A DNA stretch of 11,393 nt from Zancudomyces culisetae (GCA_001969505.1 LSSK01001396.1:1-11393), one strand, 5' to 3'. Positions 1 to 9,137 are shown, counted from the first letter of the stretch. The notes: generated by a model from the letters alone, not told the origin. Program-made: numbers and translations.

Positions 1-3000
1 TTTTTTATGTTGGAATTTCCTCTACTTTCTCTCTCGTTCTGGTTTAGTGTACTCATAACATTAGTAAAATTACCAACTACTAGCTTTGCTTTTATCAATT
101 GTTTTGGATGTTTAGAAACTCCATATTCTACTAGAGTCGTAGTCGGTAGTTTGTTCTCGGTTTTTCCACCATTTTTACTGGCATTTTTTCTCGAGTTTCT
201 TGATTTTTCTAGTTTATAACCATGGACAATATGAATATCCTCGCCTGTATCTTTTGTTTTTTTATTATTTAACTTGCCAGCAGTAAAGATTATCGGGTCA
301 GGGTCATTCTCGAATTTAAAAGTAAAGCTTGAAATCAACATATCAAACAAAGAAACATTTTCACCACAGACAGTCTTTTCATAGATATTGTTACTGGCCT
401 TATTATTACCCCTAAAACCATCTGTAGATTTGATATATTGTGAGTGTTTTTGGTTTTGGTTTTGGTTTTTGTTTTGATTTTGGGCACGGCCTAAGCTTTG
501 CATTTCAGCATCTTCAACAGCCAAGGCTAGGTATCGAGGTTTGGCTTTTAGTATCCCAAGCAATAAAAGTAATAGATCACACGCCACCTTTGCCCGTTTT
601 AATCTCAAATCATCTATTTTAAGCCCAGTCTCACTATCAACACCATTTCCATTAATACCACCATCACCATCACCTTCACCACCACCTTCACCATAATCAT
701 CACCATAATTCTCGCCTTCGCTTTCAACCTCATTGTATAAAAAGTAGTCACTGTTGTTTGGGTTCTTGAGTGTATAATAGTAAAATCTTTTCAGTTGTTC
801 GTCAAAGCTTGATACTATGTGTCTACATATTATGTCTACAGTGCTGGGTTCGAACTCCTCTTCGTCATCTAGCACATTGCTATTTGTATTTTCGTCTCCA
901 TACACATTTTTTTGATCATTGTTTTCACTTTTGTTTGCGTGTGAGCTCAAGCTATATCTTTGTACGTCCAAGACCAACCCAATAGTGTCAATGCTTATTC
1001 CTACACACTCCGTATCCATAGAATATAATCCCTCTAGAGCTAAAAAAAGAGCATATCTCTTAATATCCACTGTCTCACTCTCTCTCTCCTCTATCTCTCT
1101 CTTTTTTTCTTGTTTTTTCTCTTCGTTGTCCTCCCTGATATCTTCAGTATCGATTAAATCCTCGAATTTTCCCTCGGGGTCAACTACAAGCCTTTTGATA
1201 AACGTTATTGGTGCTAGCCTGCTCTTTCCTGTGTGTAGTACATCAGGTGGTTTTGCTGTACCATTGGAATTACCCTTAACACCTTGAACATTTGCGACAA
1301 CAGCTTTGTTTACTTTTACCGTCAGCATAATAATATATCCTAGAATTTTCAGCAGTCCCCTTTTGGCTGCCAAAAGCTCATGCCTTTTAGCTTGCCTTAA
1401 TGTCTGCCTCTTATCTTTTCTACTTTCACAATTTTTGCTGATGTCCCCGCCATTTCTATCACCACTGAAATTAACATTGCTGCTCGTGAATTTGCGTCTG
1501 CTATCCTTGCCAGTCGCAAACCGTGAGCTAGAATCGATCTCTTTTGGCGCATAATACATTGAAAACAACTCGCAGTTTATTGAATCCAGCTTCTCGCAAA
1601 CCTTATACGCCACGCTTTCATATTCATGTTTAATGTTTATCAGTTTGTACTCAACCTTCACCTCAATATTCATAGCTTCTACTCTTTTGTTATCATTATT
1701 ACTATTGTTGCTATCATTTCCTGTATTTCGTTCACTAACGTTGGTGTTTTTTTGTACGAGTTTAGCAACTGGGTAGTTCTTATTGAATAGTACATATTCA
1801 TCTTCGATCGATTCACAACTACCTTGCCCCACTCGGTCTGATCCGACTGGGTTTGATATGTTTGCAGTGCTGATAGTGGTTAGTATGGTCCCTAAGAGTG
1901 TTAAAATGGACGTCAACAGCCTTGGCGAGATTTTAATATCGTCTGTATATTGACTGGTTACTACCATACATAAGGTGTGCAACAATATTTCATTCCCTGG
2001 GACATCATGAACGTAAATACTCTCCAGGCTTTCCAAAAGCACCTGCATTATATATCTAACCACAACATAGTTTTTATTACTTTCAAGATCTAGCTGAGCG
2101 CTTGTGTCGGCATTTTCCACATTGTTGATCCCACCATCTTTTTTTGTGTTTTTGGTATTGATACCAGTGTCTATATCTTTTACAGCGCCCGCAGTATCAA
2201 TATCGGATTTAATAGTAGTAATAGAATTTGCACCATGTTTGACATCATAACCCGAATTGTCAACAACCAAGTCACTTTTGGAATTTTTTATTGCTGTGAG
2301 TTTTGTAAAAGTTTTTTTGAAGTACTCAAGCTTTTCTAAATACAATAGCAACATCTTTAATGTCAATTTCGAATAATATGCCTGGAACATCACCGGAATT
2401 GGATACTCGTTGTGATAACTACGACCAAAGACCAGGCTCACCCCCTGTATTAAAGATTGTACAAGATTCTTCTTATAGTCCAAGTTGGCATTTTCATTAT
2501 TGTATAAAGAACCACTTTGAGGAAAACCCATCAATATAACATTGTTGTTGATTCTTTCGATTTCATTGAATATCAAATGAGAGTATCTAACTCGCAAATC
2601 TACTCCCATTTTATGCTTAATGAAATCAACCAACTGTGTATTTGAATAATCAACCCGATCTAAGCCACAAGTTACGATTCTCCATGCTCTAACTAACCCA
2701 CGTACTATTACTAGCCTTGCATTATTGTCAACACCTACACTTCTTATGGTATTACCAACAGTAACCAGCTGCCACCATTTATCCCATAGCCCTATCAAGA
2801 TAGCTAGCGCTTCATTATTCTTTATACTCTTGCTTTTTCTACATTTGTCACATTGGGTTTCATTGTCGGCCACACCCATAACCAGATCATAAATCTCAGA
2901 ATATTTTCCCGTGGGTACTATAAACGGTATAAATGTACCATTCCTCTCATCAATTATACCACTTGAAATACTGTTCAACAACTCCCCTTTCAAATACTCC

Positions 3001-6000
3001 TCATTCCTCTTTCTCTGAGCAACCAAGTTACTTCCATCGCTCATTTCTGCGATAATTTTTTTTCTGCTAAAATCAACAATCATTTTTCTATTTTTCCTTT
3101 TCTTTTTGTTACCCATTCGACTTTTGTTTGCTTCTTGATCGTATTTTCTACTCTCTCCAGGGATATTATTTATACTATTCTCCTCATATCCATCCCCATC
3201 GTCTTTCTCGTAGTACTCTTCACCACTGTCATAATGAACACCGCACATGAAGTACATATGGTAATTAGAACTGAACTCCACAATATTTATGTCACCAATG
3301 TCCTCTACATCCCAGATATTTCTAAAATTTCCATTGTCATGCACTGCTACAGGCTCATTCTCCGAACTTTTTTCTCTAGAGGGCTCTTGCCCAGTTTCTG
3401 CGCCACTACCGTTTTCGTAATAATATTCACCAGCTTCATTACAATACTGACCTTCTTGCTGGTTTCGGTTTTTTTTTTGAGAGAGACTCTGCTTTTTCTG
3501 TATAGCGGCACTTTTGTTCTTAACATTATGGCTGTACTCATCTTCTCCAGTATCTTCCCCTTGTGTATCGTCACCACGAACTTGGAGGTGACTTTTGTGC
3601 TCACACATTCCCTTCTGATAGATTCCAACACCTCCACCCACTCTTTCATAAATTATGATTTCATCGTCGTTTACAACCATTTTACTTTCAACCGGAATCT
3701 TCCTCTTTTTGTAACAGTCTTCAACAATTTTGACAACCGCACACATACTCTTTTTGCTGAAAAGTGAAAACGGTGCCACAGCCTCGTAACCATATCCATT
3801 GTCGTTATTCTTATCCCCTGCAGCACGTGTATCAGCATTCTCACCACCAACACTATAATTTTTGTACATATCGGCCCTGAAAATACCGCTGTCGTCCTGT
3901 TTACCACCATTCCCACCTGAATTCTGCATCTCAAGAAGTAATTTATGATACGATATGTCAAGCTCTCTTCTAAGTGCTTTTACTCCACCTTTTCTCCTGG
4001 TCCCTGGAAAAAAACAGTCCTGTATTAACTCCAGTTCATCTACCTTGTAGCAATGTTTCGCCACAGCAAGCGTAAGAGATTCAAGGGTATTTGACCACAC
4101 ATTGTACACAGCAACGTTGCTTTGTGATTTGGCAAGTAACTCCTTGAGCATCTTGTAAACCTGATCACTCATCTCTTTGCTACCGCCTCCAGTGCTCAAA
4201 ATAATAGTCTCTTCTGCCAAAACCTCCATAAGAAGCGTCATTCGTTCGTCATTTATCCCCTTGTCTGCTAAAACCTTTCCTATCTTGATCAGCTCAAGAC
4301 ACTCATTAATTTTAAACTCTATCGGTAGGAGCCTATTAATCCAAATAATCCTGAATATCATTATACATATATAATATTGACTTAGTTTCTCCATACTAAA
4401 ACTGCCATTTTTCGCATCCAACTCATCTATTAATATGAGCAAAAACCCCCTAATTACCACCATGTATTCTACCATTGTATCATGCCAGCCTTTTGCGCCT
4501 GCACTATTCAAATATGGATTGCTCAATTTCAATGCTCGATACATTATCAGCAGGGACGCAAACCTCGTATCACTTATCTGTTTTTCTATAGCTTTTCTCG
4601 CATCATCTCCAACTTCCATGTACTTTTGTAATTTAGTGGCACTCATACGCAATATTTCAGTAGAGATGGTCCTTAAAAACTTTGACATCACTGCATTCTC
4701 AGTAAAACAATTTTTCCTTATTTTTTTGCAGTTGAATTTGTTATTTTCTTGCAATGGTACTTCCAGAAAACCCTGCCCTCCAACCACTTTTGATAACACG
4801 TTTTTTTCCAAACGACTCTCAAGCATACATTCGTAAACGTGGTCAGCCATCATATTCATAACAATAAATGGAATTTCTCCGATCACATCACCCCCTTCCT
4901 GGCTTCTCCGCGCCAGAAAACCTGATAAATACTTTGCAGATACCATGTTTATTATTTTCTTTGTTGAATTCTCCACCTCTTCCTTATTCAGTAGGTATTT
5001 GTAGTTCCATTTTCCTTTTCCCGCACCATTAAAAATTAAACCTCCTCTATCCCTCCATTCACCCTTTAACAAGCAATCCTCATGCATCGATGCCAATATG
5101 GATGCATCTTTGGATTTAAACCCAGTGGATAAAAAGACAATGTTTTCAAATATCATTTTTAACATCAATGTGCTTGTCAAACTTTGTGAGCTCACCCATA
5201 GTTCACTATCTGAAATAAACCCACATACTGATTTCCCTCCAAAAAGCTTGCTTACTATCATTTCCTGACCATAACCAAAGTTAAATTCCTGCTTTCTCTC
5301 TGCAATACTCATTGCCGCATCCCCTACAACTGTCGTGTGCTTCCATATTTCACTCTCTTCAAAAGATTTGATTATTATACTGCTATTGAATAAAGCCTCG
5401 ACGTCTTCAAATAACGACTCTTTAATATTATGCTTGAGTCTATCTTTGCTTTTTACCCTCACCCCCTTCCCATCGTCTGCTTCTTTTTTTTCCTCATTCG
5501 TAATGCTCCCAAAAGAAATACAGTTTATGTACTGGAGCAAGAGTTTAAACCCAAAAACCCTAAGTTCCATATTGTTGCCCTGGTTTAACAACAACTTTAG
5601 CACTTCCAGTATTTCCGCTTTCTTCCACCCCTTTCCCAACTTATACGGAACAAAGTAAAATAAATTTCTCAGGTTTCCCACTGCTTCTATCAAATCTTGT
5701 ATTCTGCTTTCCACAACCGCGATAATTTTATCTCCTTCGTCTGTATCGATATATTTGAGCACTTCCAAAATCCTTGCGTACACTACCTCAAATATCTCTT
5801 CTGAATATACTATATACACATAAACAGCCTCATTTTCACTCAGAAACTCTATAAACTCTAGAAAACCAAGATACTTTTTATATGCATGGACCCTTCTTCT
5901 TCGTACTTCTGCCGCTATTCCGGTTTTCTTTGTTATCCAATCTCGCTCCTCGTAATACTTTTTTTTCTCCTTGTTGGTCTCCATTTCGTGTAGCTTTTCA

Positions 6001-6164
6001 CCCACTCCACGTGATATGTACATGTAATTTTGCTGTTTTACATGCTCCAGATTACAACTCTCCCTACATTTTGTCAAGAATCGTTCTGAATCTAGCAACT
6101 TTTCATATTCTGGGTGATCATACCTTTTTTTTGTGGTATTTTTTTGTTTTATTATAGACTTCAT
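1..6164 (-). CDS. RalGAP-alpha-like (tuberin/Rap-Ran-GAP family) protein, C-terminus outside window
   Basis: I translated all 2054 codons (6164 down to 3) and found no stop. An in-frame TAA directly precedes the ATG, and no other ATG occurs on this strand for 267 bases upstream, so the start is well supported. The protein is mostly amphipathic helices of HEAT-like character. From memory of human RALGAPA1, three segments match: residues 179-215 (GKGWKK, then LLLNQGNNMELR and GFKLLLQY), residues 684-711 (WSNTLESLTLAVAKHCYKVD), and residues 1126-1275 (LW..W, VGN, LVRAWRIV, then the HNEYP..MFQAYYSKL region). RalGAP-alpha normally ends in a Rap/Ran-GAP domain with an Asn-thumb. That part is not in the window, so GTPase-activating function is inferred. 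Long hydrophilic insertions break up the core, around residues 748-1035 (acidic, Tyr/Gly-rich, ending in the basic run NKKKRKNRK), 1536-1700, 1736-1855 and 1890-2054. Twenty-two CUG codons sit mostly at helix positions that suit Leu. A tuberin (TSC2) relative is the main alternative. Confidence 0.7.
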   Translation of the reverse strand, partial: MKSIIKQKNTTKKRYDHPEYEKLLDSERFLTKCRESCNLEHVKQQNYMYISRGVGEKLHEMETNKEKKKYYEERDWITKKTGIAAEVRRRRVHAYKKYLGFLEFIEFLSENEAVYVYIVYSEEIFEVVYARILEVLKYIDTDEGDKIIAVVESRIQDLIEAVGNLRNLFYFVPYKLGKGWKKAEILEVLKLLLNQGNNMELRVFGFKLLLQYINCISFGSITNEEKKEADDGKGVRVKSKDRLKHNIKESLFEDVEALFNSSIIIKSFEESEIWKHTTVVGDAAMSIAERKQEFNFGYGQEMIVSKLFGGKSVCGFISDSELWVSSQSLTSTLMLKMIFENIVFLSTGFKSKDASILASMHEDCLLKGEWRDRGGLIFNGAGKGKWNYKYLLNKEEVENSTKKIINMVSAKYLSGFLARRSQEGGDVIGEIPFIVMNMMADHVYECMLESRLEKNVLSKVVGGQGFLEVPLQENNKFNCKKIRKNCFTENAVMSKFLRTISTEILRMSATKLQKYMEVGDDARKAIEKQISDTRFASLLIMYRALKLSNPYLNSAGAKGWHDTMVEYMVVIRGFLLILIDELDAKNGSFSMEKLSQYYICIMIFRIIWINRLLPIEFKINECLELIKIGKVLADKGINDERMTLLMEVLAEETIILSTGGGSKEMSDQVYKMLKELLAKSQSNVAVYNVWSNTLESLTLAVAKHCYKVDELELIQDCFFPGTRRKGGVKALRRELDISYHKLLLEMQNSGGNGGKQDDSGIFRADMYKNYSVGGENADTRAAGDKNNDNGYGYEAVAPFSLFSKKSMCAVVKIVEDCYKKRKIPVESKMVVNDDEIIIYERVGGGVGIYQKGMCEHKSHLQVRGDDTQGEDTGEDEYSHNVKNKSAAIQKKQSLSQKKNRNQQEGQYCNEAGEYYYENGSGAETGQEPSREKSSENEPVAVHDNGNFRNIWDVEDIGDINIVEFSSNYHMYFMCGVHYDSGEEYYEKDDGDGYEENSINNIPGESRKYDQEANKSRMGNKKKRKNRKMIVDFSRKKIIAEMSDGSNLVAQRKRNEEYLKGELLNSISSGIIDERNGTFIPFIVPTGKYSEIYDLVMGVADNETQCDKCRKSKSIKNNEALAILIGLWDKWWQLVTVGNTIRSVGVDNNARLVIVRGLVRAWRIVTCGLDRVDYSNTQLVDFIKHKMGVDLRVRYSHLIFNEIERINNNVILMGFPQSGSLYNNENANLDYKKNLVQSLIQGVSLVFGRSYHNEYPIPVMFQAYYSKLTLKMLLLYLEKLEYFKKTFTKLTAIKNSKSDLVVDNSGYDVKHGANSITTIKSDIDTAGAVKDIDTGINTKNTKKDGGINNVENADTSAQLDLESNKNYVVVRYIMQVLLESLESIYVHDVPGNEILLHTLCMVVTSQYTDDIKISPRLLTSILTLLGTILTTISTANISNPVGSDRVGQGSCESIEDEYVLFNKNYPVAKLVQKNTNVSERNTGNDSNNSNNDNKRVEAMNIEVKVEYKLINIKHEYESVAYKVCEKLDSINCELFSMYYAPKEIDSSSRFATGKDSRRKFTSSNVNFSGDRNGGDISKNCESRKDKRQTLRQAKRHELLAAKRGLLKILGYIIMLTVKVNKAVVANVQGVKGNSNGTAKPPDVLHTGKSRLAPITFIKRLVVDPEGKFEDLIDTEDIREDNEEKKQEKKREIEERESETVDIKRYALFLALEGLYSMDTECVGISIDTIGLVLDVQRYSLSSHANKSENNDQKNVYGDENTNSNVLDDEEEFEPSTVDIICRHIVSSFDEQLKRFYYYTLKNPNNSDYFLYNEVESEGENYGDDYGEGGGEGDGDGGINGNGVDSETGLKIDDLRLKRAKVACDLLLLLLGILKAKPRYLALAVEDAEMQSLGRAQNQNKNQNQNQKHSQYIKSTDGFRGNNKASNNIYEKTVCGENVSLFDMLISSFTFKFENDPDPIIFTAGKLNNKKTKDTGEDIHIVHGYKLEKSRNSRKNASKNGGKTENKLPTTTLVEYGVSKHPKQLIKAKLVVGNFTNVMSTLNQNERESRGNSNIK
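446..483. repeat. GGTTTT hexamer repeat inside the coding region
   Basis: GGTTTT occurs three times in perfect tandem at 452-469, flanked by degenerate copies (TTTTTG, TTTTGA). Read on the minus strand it encodes an alternating Asn-Gln/Lys run at about residues 1896-1906 of the RalGAP-like protein. This is ordinary coding low complexity, prone to slippage in multiples of six, so it keeps the frame. Confidence 0.8.
655..714. repeat. Imperfect trinucleotide repeat (ACC/ATC/TTC) in coding region
   Basis: An array of in-frame triplets ACC, ATC and TTC encodes, on the minus strand, a Gly/Asp/Glu-rich acidic linker at about residues 1816-1837 of the RalGAP-like protein (DDYGEGGGEGDGDG). It is probably a disordered spacer between helical blocks and a likely site of length variation between strains. 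Confidence 0.8.
1078..1125. repeat. Polypyrimidine (CT-rich) tract, coding for a charged Glu/Lys/Arg run
   Basis: The plus strand is almost pure pyrimidine here (CTCTCTCTCC, CTCTCTTTTTTTCTTG). On the minus strand it encodes residues about 1680-1697 of the RalGAP-like protein, a run of Glu, Lys and Arg (EEKKQEKKREIEERE) likely to be a single charged helix or short coiled coil. Confidence 0.75.
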
Positions 6165-6258
6165 TTATTCGTTCCGGATTAGCTCAAAATTATATTAAGG
6201 TTTTTATCTGTTTAGGCTGACTGATACTGAAGGAATAGTATAAGCCCTATTATTTTCG

Positions 6259-6302
6259 AAAAAAAAAAAAGCAATTTCAAGTTAATTGAATGTTTTTTTT
6301 TT
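6259..6302. repeat. Facing poly(dA) and poly(dT) tracts with inner inverted repeat
   Basis: A run of 12 A is followed after 22 bases by a run of 10 T. Inside lies a second inverted repeat, CAATT at 6272-6276 and AATTG at 6284-6288. The whole could fold as an interrupted hairpin. The simpler reading is nucleosome-excluding tracts about 100-140 bp upstream of the minus-strand start codon. Confidence 0.7.
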
Positions 6303-6377
6303 GTGTTGCTTCCTTTGTCTTCCCTTTTTCTAAACACTTTGCGTTTGATCGTATCTACCTTACTCTAGCTTATTTTG

Positions 6378-6407
6378 GAACCTTCAGGAACTTTTAGTGT
6401 TCTAGAA
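6378..6407. promoter_or_regulatory. Heat-shock-element-like cluster (candidate Hsf1 site)
   Basis: GAA-CC-TTC-AG-GAA at 6378-6390 is a perfect three-unit GAAnnTTCnnGAA element. Ten bases further on is a second two-unit inverted pair, TTC-TA-GAA at 6400-6407. Three perfect units meet the consensus for Hsf1 trimer binding. It lies 214-243 bases upstream of the RalGAP-like start codon and more than 3.4 kb from the kinase, so it would most likely act on the former. Function is inferred from the motif only. Confidence 0.45.
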
Positions 6408-7651
6408 TACTTTAATGTAAACCCTTAAGCTTCATATATATAGTTTCGCACAAATAACTGCAGAGTTTAGTTGCAAAAACGATCCCTTAGCTTTTATTTG
6501 CGAATCAAATATATCATACAGCTTAATTGCACCAACTTTTCGTTTTCCCCTTTCCTCCTATTATGCTTTCGGAATTTGGCAACAATGATTACAAAATATA
6601 CGAAAAATCAAACGATTTTTGTAGTATCTACTGGCAGGTACACTTGAAAATGATAATTGGCCACCAATTAGAACCGGAGCCACATTTGTGCATTTTCAAA
6701 AGGCGCTCTGCATTTCTTGGTTTTTATTGGCTTTTTTATGAGCCTTGTGCCATATATTTTATGTATAATTCATATATTAACTGAACCATTCGACAGGAGA
6801 ACTCGAGAAGCTTTGATAAAATAAACAACCAAATAAACACATAAAATTAATGCTTGAGAAAAGCGCTTTGCAGTCGCAGCAAAAATGCCAGACTATATTT
6901 GGGTATGGTTGTATAAAACATGGGCAGCACTATCACTTCTTTAAGACCGGTGGAAATACATGGACAGCAAAACTCGCAGGTAGACTAAGGCACGTTGACT
7001 CGAGTTTAGTTTTAAAATAGCATCATCGCACGTTTATATGATAATTGTACTTTTATAAAGCGAACCATCTCTGTTGTGCTGCACTAGTTATATTCGACAA
7101 TTTATAGGTCAAGAGATCCAAGACCATTGGTCAAGTATCATATGGGCATATTCCCGCTACACTTTTCCCCTATTTTTACATGCAATACACTGTGGATTCT
7201 ACCCTAACTATGCTTTTTTCTTTCCAGTGTGTCTGGTAATTTGTAGTATGGTGTTGTAGCGGTATTTTTGCAATATTTTTGTGCTACTACAGTTGGGTGA
7301 ACTATAGTATGAATATTTGTATAATTACAGACTAACTGATTGTACGCCTGTGTTTACAATGCAACATCTAAACGCATATGTAGTGTACCTGTCATATGGC
7401 AATAAGTACATTTCTCAATCTTATCAAGAAAAATAATGATTATGACAACTTCATTAATACCACCATCCTCTCAGATACAAGGTACAAACCTAATAATACC
7501 AGATATAATCCCATAAGTGTGCAAATGTATTAACTTTCGGAATTCTGTAAAACAAACTATTGATACACTCTCGGATGTAAGTGACTCCACAAGCATGGGT
7601 AGATTTCAAAAAGGCAGTCCATCATTAGTTTATATTAGTTTAGAGATAAAA

Positions 7652-7660
7652 GGGGGGGGG
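7652..7660. repeat. G9 homopolymer run
   Basis: Nine consecutive G, flanked by AAAA on the left and TGTTTTTG on the right, in strongly AT-rich intergenic DNA. It includes an AGGGG (STRE-like) core at its left edge. The exact length should be treated with care because homopolymers are error-prone in sequencing. Confidence 0.85.
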
Positions 7661-8687
7661 TGTTTTTGTTTAAATTATTGCACAGTGTAACGCATCGTAT
7701 AAAAAGCCTAAAGTTATCCAAGAAGAATAAAACCAGAGAAAAAGTGATATACTCCAAAGATCATCAGAAGCTCGCAATTTTTTTTTTACATAGAGACTAT
7801 GTTTACGCCTCCTCGTTCTTTCTTGTTCAGCATGTTTTTGCGTATAAGATTATGAATTATACAAAAGTTATTGTTAAAAGATCTGAATAGCTTACACAGC
7901 TAATTTATATGCAAAAGGGGTGATATTATTATCATCAATGTCCAGAACACTGTTTCGCAAAAAAAAAAAAGTACTAAGAATCATAAATAATAACAACCAT
8001 ATGTATTCCCCAAGTTTGCAAATATCACAACAAACGGTCCAGCTGACGTTGTAACTGGGAATTAGCAACAATTACTTGGTAAAAAAATCGGTTCCATTTA
8101 TGATAAATAAAACCAAAACCATGGACCTTGGTGTAAAGAAGTATGGGTATGCACATTTGAAAAGGAAAGTAAGAGCTTTAAATCAGAAAACTTGGATAGA
8201 GAATGGTTGAAAATCAAGATGGTCTAAAAATATTTCCTTTACGCTGCATCATTTAGGTATAGTGTAGAGAATAGAGCAAAATTTCTGGAAGGATTAATAA
8301 CAATACTGTTGTGAAAAGCTGATTGCTAATGGGAAGAGGTCGCGGACATAATTCAGTATATTCTAATAATGCTTAAAATGACGCTTAGATAATTTAAGTT
8401 CTGGCAAAAAATGTCATAGTAAACGTGGCCAGGCGTATCCAATTAAGCGGGAGATCTGAGAAAATTGAATAATCTAAAAAACATCGAAATCACATCCTTA
8501 GAGCAAGAAGTATTAGGGTTGGCTAAATAATTGTAAAAAAAAATAATTCGCCGATTTGCCATAATCACATATTTTGTACACTTGAACCAAAGTGAACAAA
8601 AAATTTGGTGGTAATTGGTAGAGGCTGTGAAAAAAAGACTTGTTTATTAACATTTGCAGGCAAATAGTTGCCCCAATTTAATTATCC

Positions 8688-8704
8688 CCAATTTTTAAAA
8701 TTGG
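8688..8704. repeat. Perfect 17-bp palindrome with CCAAT on both strands
   Basis: CCAATTTT (8688-8695), a single T, then AAAATTGG (8697-8704). Each arm starts with a CCAAT pentamer reading inward, and CCCCAATTT also occurs just upstream at 8671-8679. CCAAT is the core bound by the Hap2/3/5 complex in yeasts; binding here is only a possibility. Confidence 0.6.
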
Positions 8705-9053
8705 TGTGACTTTTTTGTTGCTATTTTCAAAGGTATGGCAAACAAGAGGTGAGCATTAATCCTGGCACAAAGCTTGGGCACGCTCATTTGTCTGAAGATG
8801 CGAGGTTAAACAAAGGCGGAATTAATGAAATAAAGAAAATGGAAAAAAAAACAAAGGTGATAAAATGTAACCCTTTAGGGCAAATTTTACGATATGAGGA
8901 TGTCTGTATTTGTTTGATTGTAGCGTATTATGGTTAATTGATGTTTTGTGAAAAATAGAGCAATTACTGAAAAAAAAAGCTTCCGTTCCTCTCTTCATCT
9001 AACAATATGTGATTTTTATTTTTGGAGTAGTTGATGGCTAATAAAATAACAAA

Positions 9054-9120
9054 GAATCTTTGGGAATTACATTTATTCGAGAAAGCCAAAATAATTACTG
9101 GCGAATCAGTGCTATATAAG
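9054..9120 (+). promoter_or_regulatory. HSE-like units followed by a strong TATA box, no gene immediately downstream
   Basis: GAA-TC-TTT-GG-GAA at 9054-9066 is an HSE with one mismatch, and TTC-GA-GAA at 9076-9083 is a perfect two-unit site. Thirty bases later comes TATATAAG at 9113-9120. The first ATG after it (9174) opens a frame of only four codons. It may be a distal promoter element of the kinase or the promoter of a non-coding transcript. The motifs are short enough to be chance in AT-rich DNA. Confidence 0.3.
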
Positions 9121-9137
9121 AACTGAAATAATCAGGC

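Larger units (their letters stand above)
6165..6442 (-). promoter_or_regulatory. Putative promoter and 5' leader of the RalGAP-like gene
   Basis: No ATG occurs on the minus strand from 6165 to 6431, as expected of a transcribed leader under scanning initiation. The stretch contains facing homopolymer tracts (A12 at 6259-6270, T10 at 6293-6302 on the plus strand), typical of nucleosome-poor yeast promoters. It also holds a heat-shock-element-like cluster at 6378-6407 and a TATATATA at 6435-6442. The transcription start cannot be placed. The HSE lies between this TATA and the ATG, so either the TATA is not the functional one or the HSE is fortuitous. Confidence 0.5.
6443..9053. other. Long intergenic stretch with no recognisable gene
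   Basis: Open frames here are short (none reaches 90 codons) and their translations look random and rich in aromatic residues. I found no tRNA A/B boxes with a matching fold, no rRNA and no obvious LTR ends. Visible small features are a TTTATA-rich background, a G9 run at 7652-7660 and an A12 run at 7959-7970. There is also a 10-bp near-tandem (ATTAGTTTA twice, 7624-7642) and a CCAATTTT palindrome at 8688-8704. It is probably regulatory or spacer DNA; an unannotated non-coding transcript cannot be excluded. Confidence 0.6.

Noticed and set aside
452-484. GGTTTT repeats resembling a telomeric or G-quadruplex sequence
   Set aside because: Only three perfect units occur, internal to a gene, and they encode an Asn-Gln run. 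Two-G tracts would give at best a weak quadruplex.
847-857. tRNA B-box-like sequence (GGTTCGAACTC)
   Set aside because: Its flanks do not form a T-stem, there is no A box at the right distance, and it lies inside the coding frame (FEPST codons).
2838-2855. CxxC with basic residues (CDKCRKSK, residues 1105-1112 of the RalGAP-like protein) as a Zn2Cys6 finger
   Set aside because: The other four cysteines of that domain are missing nearby; it looks like part of an insertion.
3135-3767. Plus-strand open frame of 210 codons, hydrophobic and Leu/Ile/Phe-rich
   Set aside because: It lies wholly antisense to the uninterrupted RalGAP-like frame. Its composition is what antisense reading of Glu/Lys/Asn-rich coding DNA gives, and it resembles no family I know.
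7660-7890. Plus-strand 76-codon frame after the G9 run
   Set aside because: Random-looking Lys/Phe-rich translation, no family resemblance, length expected by chance in this region.
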